Positions 58,230 to 64,000 of a DNA stretch of 64,000 nucleotides are shown in pieces (within the stretch, counting starts at the first letter, position 1; each line of letters begins with the position of its first letter). Origin of the DNA: Choristoneura fumiferana (Eukaryota > Arthropoda > Insecta > Lepidoptera > Tortricidae). A model generated the notes under the pieces. That model was not told where the DNA came from and searched no databases. It saw only the letters and a program-made list of their open reading frames with translations. Made by a program: the position numbers and the translations under genes. The stretch covers positions 972,141-1,036,140 of the forward strand of contig NC_133495.1 of NCBI RefSeq assembly GCF_025370935.1, in the 5' to 3' direction.

Positions 58230-61200
58230 CTGAAAAAAAAAAGTTGAGTGAATTCTATACCATTTTATTCGGAATTGAAAAATAACATGTTTTCTCCGTT
58301 TATAGAGTATGAAGCTAAAGGAATGAGCGTGGTGATAATGATTAAAATTCCCTTCCCTCCGTACCGAATAAAAAAAAAATGAAATCTTTTTCTATAGTCA
58401 TACAACCTCCTGCGAGACCCTCCCTAGGAATGAGACGCGGTGGCGGGAGCGCGGTATTATAGACGTCAGCGGGGATTGGAGGGGTAGCGGGGAGTAAAAC
58501 CGCGCGCAATGCAAGGCGCTCGCAAGCATTCAGTCTTATGCTCTTTGATTCAGTCGCGGTCGCGCATTTGAAGCGGCTACACGGCCTACAGAGGCTGTCA
58601 CAAACCGGTCGATGCACATGAGAATCCGGAGATGAATCGTCAGACAAAGGAGTAAAGGAGGTTGTGTATGTGTACAAATATTTTAAACTACGCAGAAATT
58701 AGTGTCACAGTATATATATAAGCTAAAGCAGTAGGGAAGCTACGAACAAATCGAAACGAACACACTCACACAGACGCGCGCTCTACACGGCCTCTAAGGG
58801 GGTCTCGCGGTACTGCAGTGCTTTAGCTTATATATATACTGTGTTACAATTCTTCAGCCGAATGTGTCAATGACATTATTGGCAAAAACACGTCTCTGAA
58901 GCCACTGGATTGCTTATTCTGTGCCACTGGTTTTTTGCAGAACACAATTAAAAATTGTTAGACCCTAAATTGATGGAAATATAGCGCACCAGCGTATCTT
59001 TTAAATCGCCACAAAAAATCATCATTCTGAAAAAAAAAAATTGACATAATTTCAAGCGAAAAATTTCACAGAGGTATGTACCATCAGCCAAATATGTGGT
59101 CTACCACCCTAAAGTTGATAATCGTTTGCATGTCATAAAACAATAAGGCCAATAGACGTGTCTGTCAACTTGAAAGTTCGACTTTAGCGACATATTCATT
59201 TGTTTAAAAATTGATAGACCACTTATTTGGCTGATGGTACACTGTCATAAAGTAACAACAGTTTTAACCGTCTTTCTATTTTCTTCTCTTGATAAACTTT
59301 AAATTAAGCACTTATTTTGTGCTCTTCCTTCATGCCTCATAAATAGTTTCTATTTATCTTTAAATAATATCCCTGAAAACTCTATAATTACCGGCTATAG
59401 GGAATATTACTGCAATTTAATCCCGTCAGAATGTAGCACTAGCACATACCCTATGTTTATGGTTTGTTTTTTGAGTATTTTAAATGTCTATAGGATGCCG
59501 TAATATCATATTATTTCAATTAAATTTTTGGAAATATAGCTTTATTGCTACTATCGATGTAAATATCATTTATTTTGTAACTAATAATTCTAATAAATGT
59601 CATGATTTCTATTAGGTATTAATACTCTTTGGTCATGATCCGTCATGGCGCCAAATATAAAGCAAAGATATATAAAGAGAACCTGACGTTGTCATGGCGG
59701 TTTCTTTATGGTTTGCGCTAGTGTCGCCCCCTGCGCAGAGCTTTGCCTAATATGCCCTATTGCGGAGGGCGAGTGTTGGCTGGCGAAGACGCGAGCAACA
59801 TCATCATCATCCCAGCCTTATACGTCCCACTGCTGGGCACAGGCGTCCTCACAGCAATGAGTTGGGTCGGGCCGTAGTTCCCACGGGCCCAGTGCGTATT
59901 CGGAATCCTACTTTTATTATAAATGCGATAGTTTGTGTGTGTGTATGTTTGTTACTCCTTCACGCTAAAACATTTGGATGAAATTTGGTATGTAGAAAGC
60001 CGGACATCTGGAATAAAACATAGGCTACTTTTTATCCCGATATTCCCACGGGATAGGGATAAAATCTTTAAATTTCAACCGCTGGGGCCTTGAAATTTTG
60101 TGAAAGTTCAATGAAGACCACGATACAAATTTTGGGAATTACCCAGGGGAAATTTGGAAGATCCCGGAATTTCAATTGTAACTACCAGATCGAATAGTTA
60201 ACGCGTGCAAAGCCGCGGGTAAACTCTAGTTTCACATACACCGCTGAAGTAGGTACTCCAGGTACTGACCTCTGGTCAGCAGCGTTGAGGTGCCGCACGG
60301 TGTCGACCGCGCCCCGCATGGCACGTTGCTTGATCTCCTGTACTGATGAGTAGTGGTCCGCTGACTGCGGCTCCGCTACACAATAAACAAACGCACATAA
60401 ACTACCCACAGCGACGGCACCAATCATGGGCATATCGAAAATACAAACTGAAATACAGATGCACAGAAAAACCAGAAAAATCAGACCAGTGCTGGGAACC
60501 CAGGTCCTCGGCATTCCGTGCTATACCACTACACCACCACTGGACAGTGATACAGACACGAATTTCTCCTATGCACCACATATCTCAGCTTGTTTGTTTT
60601 CTTATTTAGTCACTTAAGCTGAGATATGGGTTTTACGGGATGACCGTAAAAGTAAGAAAAAAATTTGGAATTGAAATAAAAAATACAAAAAGATTCCAAA
60701 AAACCAATCTTAATCATGGACATGTTAAGCAGGGATGTGACGGATGTGGTTTTATCGGAACCGAAAGTGGAACGTGATGTTTTCAATTTAGTTTATCGGA
60801 GCGGATTTGAATTTTGAATTTGGAATCGGAACCGGAACCAGAATCGGTGCCTGAGTGATAGGTGGACGAGATGTTAAGGGTAGGTCTTCTAAACCTGAGG
60901 GTCTATTGTGTTTTCATGTGAAATATATAGATTTCACGGGATGACCGTAAAAGTAACAAAAATTTGGAGTTGAAATAAAAAATACAAAAAGACTCCAAAA
61001 AGTAATCTTAATTTGATTGCTTAATAGCGACATCTCTTGTTCCTGGTGAGCGTATAGTTCCAAGGGAAGTGTTTGATATATCTCGATGAGAATTAAAAAC
61101 ATAGATGGCGTTAGTATAGCTGCTTAAGTGACTAATGAAAAGAAAGCAAGTTGAAATGTTGGTGCATAGGAGCGGTGCGTCTAGACCCCTGTCCAGTGGT

Positions 61201-63796
61201 AGTGTAGGGGAATAGCACGCAGCAAGGATTGCTGAGGACCTGGGTTCGATTCTCAGCGCTGGTCTGTTTTTCTGGTTTTTCTGTGCATCCATGTTTCAGC
61301 TTGTGTTTTCGTGTGAAATATATTTCAAATATATTTCAAATACTAGTATTTTCAAAATGTCCCATCTCTGTTAGTAAGCCTTAAGGTTAAGGTTCTGTCA
61401 GAATATCAGCGTTGCGAAGCAATTTGTGACATCGTGCTGAGCCAGATTCCCTTTTTGTGTCCATTTTGCTCTTTCCGCTTTTGCTTTGTTTGGTTTTTTG
61501 TATGTCTTAATGTGACCATATAAATATACCTATTTTCTTTCTTTCTTATTAAACAATATTTCCAGAAATTAAAAATCTGTGATTTGAAAATACTTATTTT
61601 AATCATTCGAGGTTATGAATATTCGATGAATTGAAAAAATAGGAAACATCGACTTTTAACTGATATTCGATTAAAAGTTTGTCGACATTTCAAGGGTAAA
61701 CCAAAATTAATCAATGGGTGGTGAAACAGCTCGTTAATCATCATCATTTACTCAAATATCGGACTAACCTTCAGTATCGGTGATCCCATTTATGAGTCTC
61801 TTGAGTGAAGCTCCTAGGTCGTCCGCCAAGTTGTCTTTGCAGTAGCTCAAGCTGCGCTTCTTCAGACCTGTACAACGTACAACAAACACAATTAACACGT
61901 TCGGCCTCAGTGACACAACGTCTGTGACTTTTTAGTTCTTACTCCTATGCCGGTGACACGTATTTGTGACTGCTGTGGGATATGCGCTATGCCTAGCGTA
62001 AAAGCTTAGTGGATCGCATTCGGCTCCGGCAACGTTCCGCTAAGCCCTTACGCTATGCCACCCTTTAGGAGGTACGAATTATTTTGACACAACATGCGTG
62101 TCACTGACATAGGAGTATGAACTAAAAAGTCACAGACGTTGTGTCACTGGCACCGGAATGTTTTACGTCTGTGACACGTATACGTGTCACTGGTATACAA
62201 GGGACTGCTGTGGGATATGCGTAGCCATAGCGTAAGAGCTTAGTAGATATTACCGGTATATCATTTTCATGGCCCGGTTCGAAATCAATGAAATTTTCGA
62301 AGTGGTCACCTGTTATCTGTTCTTTGGCTTTGGAGTAGCGTTTGAAGATGCCGGTCATCTCTCTTATGATGTCTAGCTCCTCGTTCTGCCTGAAGTACAC
62401 TCCTTTAGGGCGGACGCCGGTCACATCTACGGTGCACGTGCCTGAGACAAAGTAATTTAGTTATTTATTAATCACTGTCCTAACTCCAACCAAGTCCGGC
62501 CGGATCGAGCGGCTCGTGATCGCCGTCACACTCACTCGCTCCGCTTTCACTCTCGGCTCGGATCGGATCTTATTACGTTTGGTCGGGCGCTGAGTGAGCC
62601 GGTACGTAAACTCGGACGGACTACTCGCTCGGTTATATTGGAAAGAAATGAGATAGAATTAAAACACAATATAATATGACCGGAGCGGGCGACGCTTATT
62701 TTAACACTGTTTTCAAGCTTCAAAGAATCAAACAGAAAACTAGTAGGTTCTTAAAGTAGCTCAATACTCTTTAAAAAATACACAATTTAGAATCGGTACT
62801 TCAATTCAGTACCTTGACCTTGGTACCTACCGAACCGAGCCGGGCCGCATCGGCCATAGATAAATTAATAATCGCTCGAAAGAACCGGAGTCAATAAAGG
62901 AGTCGGATTCAATAAGCGGATTCGGTACCGACACCGGAGCTGGATCTAGTGAGTCAGATCACTTCGCGGAGTTGAGATTACCAATATCTAATCTACGCTA
63001 GTCTATGCTACTACAGATTATACACATGTTTCAATCAAAAAATAACGTCAGATTTTGACGAAGATTTTTCAAATGAAAAATAAATATTGAAATCAAGTGA
63101 ATTTTGGTGAAAAAAGTGATTAGACATCTAGTTAAAAGCCACGAATTATAGATAAATGTGTTATTGATTCAATCAAGTGGGTTTTTATACAAGTTTTTTT
63201 TTTATTTGACTGAATGGCAAACGAGCAAGTGGGTCTCCTGATGGTAAGAGATCACCACCGCCCATAAACATCTGCAACACCAGGGGTATTGCAGATGCGT
63301 TGCCAACCTAGAGGCCTAAGATGGGATACCTCAAGTGCCAGTTATTTCACCGGCTGTCTTACTCTCCACGCCGAAACACAACAGTGCAAGCACTGCTGCT
63401 TCACGGCAGGATTAGCGAGCAAGATGGTGGTAGCAATCCGGGCGGACCTTGCACAAGGTCCTACCACCTGCAAATTTTGATGAAATTTAATGAAATTGGT
63501 TTGTTTACACTTTTAATAAATTGGATAGGTATAATGTATACCTCCTTACCTTCCAAATATTTTCTGATGGCCCCTTCCATGCCCCTCTCTCTGCTAGCCG
63601 CATGGTAGTGCACGGGTCCTTTCGTCAGCACTGACCCCAGTATGTACAGTACATCGAGCCTCCGCTCACGCCGTGCCACCTGTTCTATCCGTGCAATCGC
63701 TGCCAAGTCCTCGGGTACTATCCGGAGGTGAGCAAAGCCAGGGTACGGCTGGAGGTTCAAGAGTGCGTAAACTAGGAAAAGACCGGCTACAGATTC
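57551..63796 (-). CDS. SNAPC1: snRNA-activating protein complex subunit 1 homologue, 3' five exons
   Basis: Whole gene as far as visible; exons are listed separately. SNAPC1 (SNAP43) is a subunit of the nuclear complex that binds the proximal sequence element of snRNA promoters for RNA polymerases II and III. Identification: exon 63550-63796 has the SNAPC1 pattern of a Leu/Tyr-rich helix, a short VPEDL.AI segment, RRLDVLYILGSVL and a HYHAA tail. All four introns have GT/AG borders and matching phases (1, 1, 1, 2), giving about 420 residues. The N-terminal 60 or so residues of the family are missing and should lie right of the window. The tail is Ser/Asp- and then Lys-rich, as in the vertebrate protein. 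The moth sequence is divergent; assignment is by pattern, not by search. Confidence 0.72.
58702..58848. mobile_element. Palindromic MITE, ends GTGTCACAGTATATATATAAGC
   Basis: CACAGTATATATATAAGC and TAAAGCA pair with TGCTTTAGCTTATATATA and TACTGTGTTACA. Intronic in SNAPC1. Confidence 0.7.
59079..59240. mobile_element. MITE with ends TACCATCAGCCAAATA, copy 2
   Basis: The right end TATTTGGCTGATGGTA complements the left end; sister of 15602-15768. TA at the ends is compatible with a Tc1/mariner-type duplication. Confidence 0.75.
59795..59910 (-). mobile_element. 3' fragment of the tRNA-derived SINE of 11606-11924
   Basis: CATCATCATCATCCCAGCC, TACGTCCCACTGCTGGGCAC and GTAGTTCCCACGGGCCCAG are the reverse complement of the SINE body end. 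The tRNA-like head is missing. Confidence 0.7.
60270..60375 (-). CDS. SNAPC1: SNAPC1 exon
   Basis: 106 bases, phase 1 to 2, TGTAG|CG to CAGAG|GTCAGT: EPQSADHYSSVQEIKQRAMR and GAVDTVRHLNAADQ. The 3' splice site has a weak pyrimidine tract. Confidence 0.7.
60435..60560 (-). mobile_element. Second tRNA-like SINE family, minus orientation
   Basis: On the minus strand: GTCCAGTGGTGGTGTAGTGG, then GAGGACCTGGGTTCCCAGCA and a TTTTTCTGGTTTTTCTG tail. Same family as 61186-61310 in the other orientation. Confidence 0.65.
61186..61310 (+). mobile_element. Second tRNA-like SINE family, plus orientation
   Basis: GTCCAGTGGTAGTGTAGGGG (A-box-like), GGACCTGGGTTCGATTCTC (B box GGTTCGATTC) and CAGCGCTGGTCTG. 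Not a functional tRNA: no foldable acceptor stem was seen. The stretches 60633-60715 and 60938-61013, which share GGGATGACCGTAAAAGTAA, look like a duplicated companion sequence. Confidence 0.65.
61385..61560 (-). repeat. Dispersed repeat related to 8660-8860
   Basis: GGTTCTGTCAGAATATCAGC and ACATCGTGCTGAGCCAG with a TTTCTTTCTTTC end. Confidence 0.45.
61768..61867 (-). CDS. SNAPC1: SNAPC1 exon
   Basis: 100 bases, phase 1 to 1, TACAG|GT to GAAG|GTTAGT: LKKRSLSYCKDNLADDLGAS and LKRLINGITDTE. Confidence 0.7.
61905..62145. mobile_element. Palindromic element with AGTGACACAACGTCTGTGAC ends
   Basis: GTGACACAACGTCTGTGACT, TAGTTCTTACTCCTATG and TAGCGTAAAAGCTTAG on the left pair with CTAAGCCCTTACGCTA, CATAGGAGTATGAACTA and AGTCACAGACGTTGTGTCAC on the right. 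A third partial arm is at 62167-62250. Within an SNAPC1 intron. Confidence 0.75.
62310..62441 (-). CDS. SNAPC1: SNAPC1 exon
   Basis: 132 bases, phase 1 to 1, TCTCAG|GC to AACAG|GTGACC: TCTVDVTGVRPKGVYFRQNE and IIREMTGIFKRYSKAKEQIT. The frame stays open past this donor, but only this donor gives the phase that the next exon needs. Confidence 0.72.
62450..63190. other. SNAPC1 intron sequence, nothing firm
   Basis: A GC-richer patch at 62490-62650 with many CGGAT/CGGAC/CTCGCTC words, then AT-rich DNA. No coding frame supported. Confidence 0.45.
63196..63475 (-). mobile_element. Dispersed moth retroposon in an SNAPC1 intron
   Basis: Poly(T) start, GGTCTCCTGATGGTAAGAG, then the same body as 27243-27524. 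It ends about 75 bases from the exon at 63550. Confidence 0.75.
63550..63796 (-). CDS. SNAPC1: SNAPC1 exon (most 5' in window)
   Basis: 82 codons plus one base: ESVAGLFLVYALLNLQPYPG, HLRIVPEDLAAIARIEQVAR and RLDVLYILGSVLTKGPVHYH. Borders are TTTTCCAG|GAATCT and GAAG|GTAAGG, phase 0 to 1. It matches the core helical region of SNAPC1. Confidence 0.75.
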
Positions 63797-64000
63797 CTGG
63801 AAAATGCAGGTAAAATGAAAGTGTGTAAAAATAAGGGTTGTGACAAGCAAGAATTTTAAATATATACATTTAAATGCCACTCAAACTGCACTTAAATAGT
63901 AGATTGTACAACCAGTGCACAAAACGCGCTATTGTATCCGAGCCGCTGGGCCGGTCTTAGTGGTCTAGGCGTCCCAGGCGAGTCATACCTCTGGCGCCCC

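Noticed and set aside
62122..62309. Extension of the SNAPC1 frame (DHFENFIDFEPGHEND) as coding
   Set aside because: Using it breaks phase with the next exon, whereas the donor at 62309 keeps it.

Overview
This is nuclear DNA of an insect, very probably a moth or butterfly (Lepidoptera). It is AT-rich, its exons are small with consensus GT/AG borders, and the introns are packed with tRNA-derived SINEs, Jockey- and RTE-type LINE ends and many short palindromic DNA transposons of kinds common in Lepidoptera. Gene names below come from recognised protein motifs; no database search was possible.

Layout: bases 1-15339 (block A) end at a run of exactly 100 N (15340-15439). Block A recurs at 36692-56507 (block B) with about 1 % base differences, many small indels and one 4.9-kb insertion in B. 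The homology stops at the N run, which fits a retained second haplotype placed next to its allele better than an old segmental duplication. Each block holds a promoter-like region (1.5-2.9 kb / 38.2-39.6 kb), a one-exon fragment of a COX6C-like gene on the minus strand, and an intact single-exon CDS for a CCDC102A-like coiled-coil protein on the plus strand.

Between the blocks, on the minus strand (32095 down to 16662), are seven coding exons of a nuclear receptor coactivator 6 (NCOA6) homologue. Exons 1-4 are in frame. Exons 5-7 carry at least five net frameshifts, mostly in GC-rich runs. The NCOA6 promoter is probably in block B near 38.2-39.6 kb, back to back with CCDC102A. Right of block B, on the minus strand (63796 down to 57551), are five phase-consistent exons of an SNAPC1-like gene whose N-terminal exon(s) lie beyond the window.

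The most unusual material is mobile. (i) A 4.9-kb element with 33-bp identical inverted ends and a TTA target duplication is present in B, and its exact empty site is in A. (ii) Three loci (4.4-4.8, 22.8-23.6 and 33.9-35.1 kb) are built from degenerate 15-17-nt 'words'; two have target-site duplications and arms that run in opposite directions. (iii) A 56-bp minisatellite in NCOA6 intron 1 carries, on the gene's sense strand, a branch-point, 3' splice site and 5' splice site look-alike in every unit. The genes do not form an operon or a shared pathway. NCOA6 and SNAPC1 both act in transcription (chromatin coactivation; snRNA promoters).
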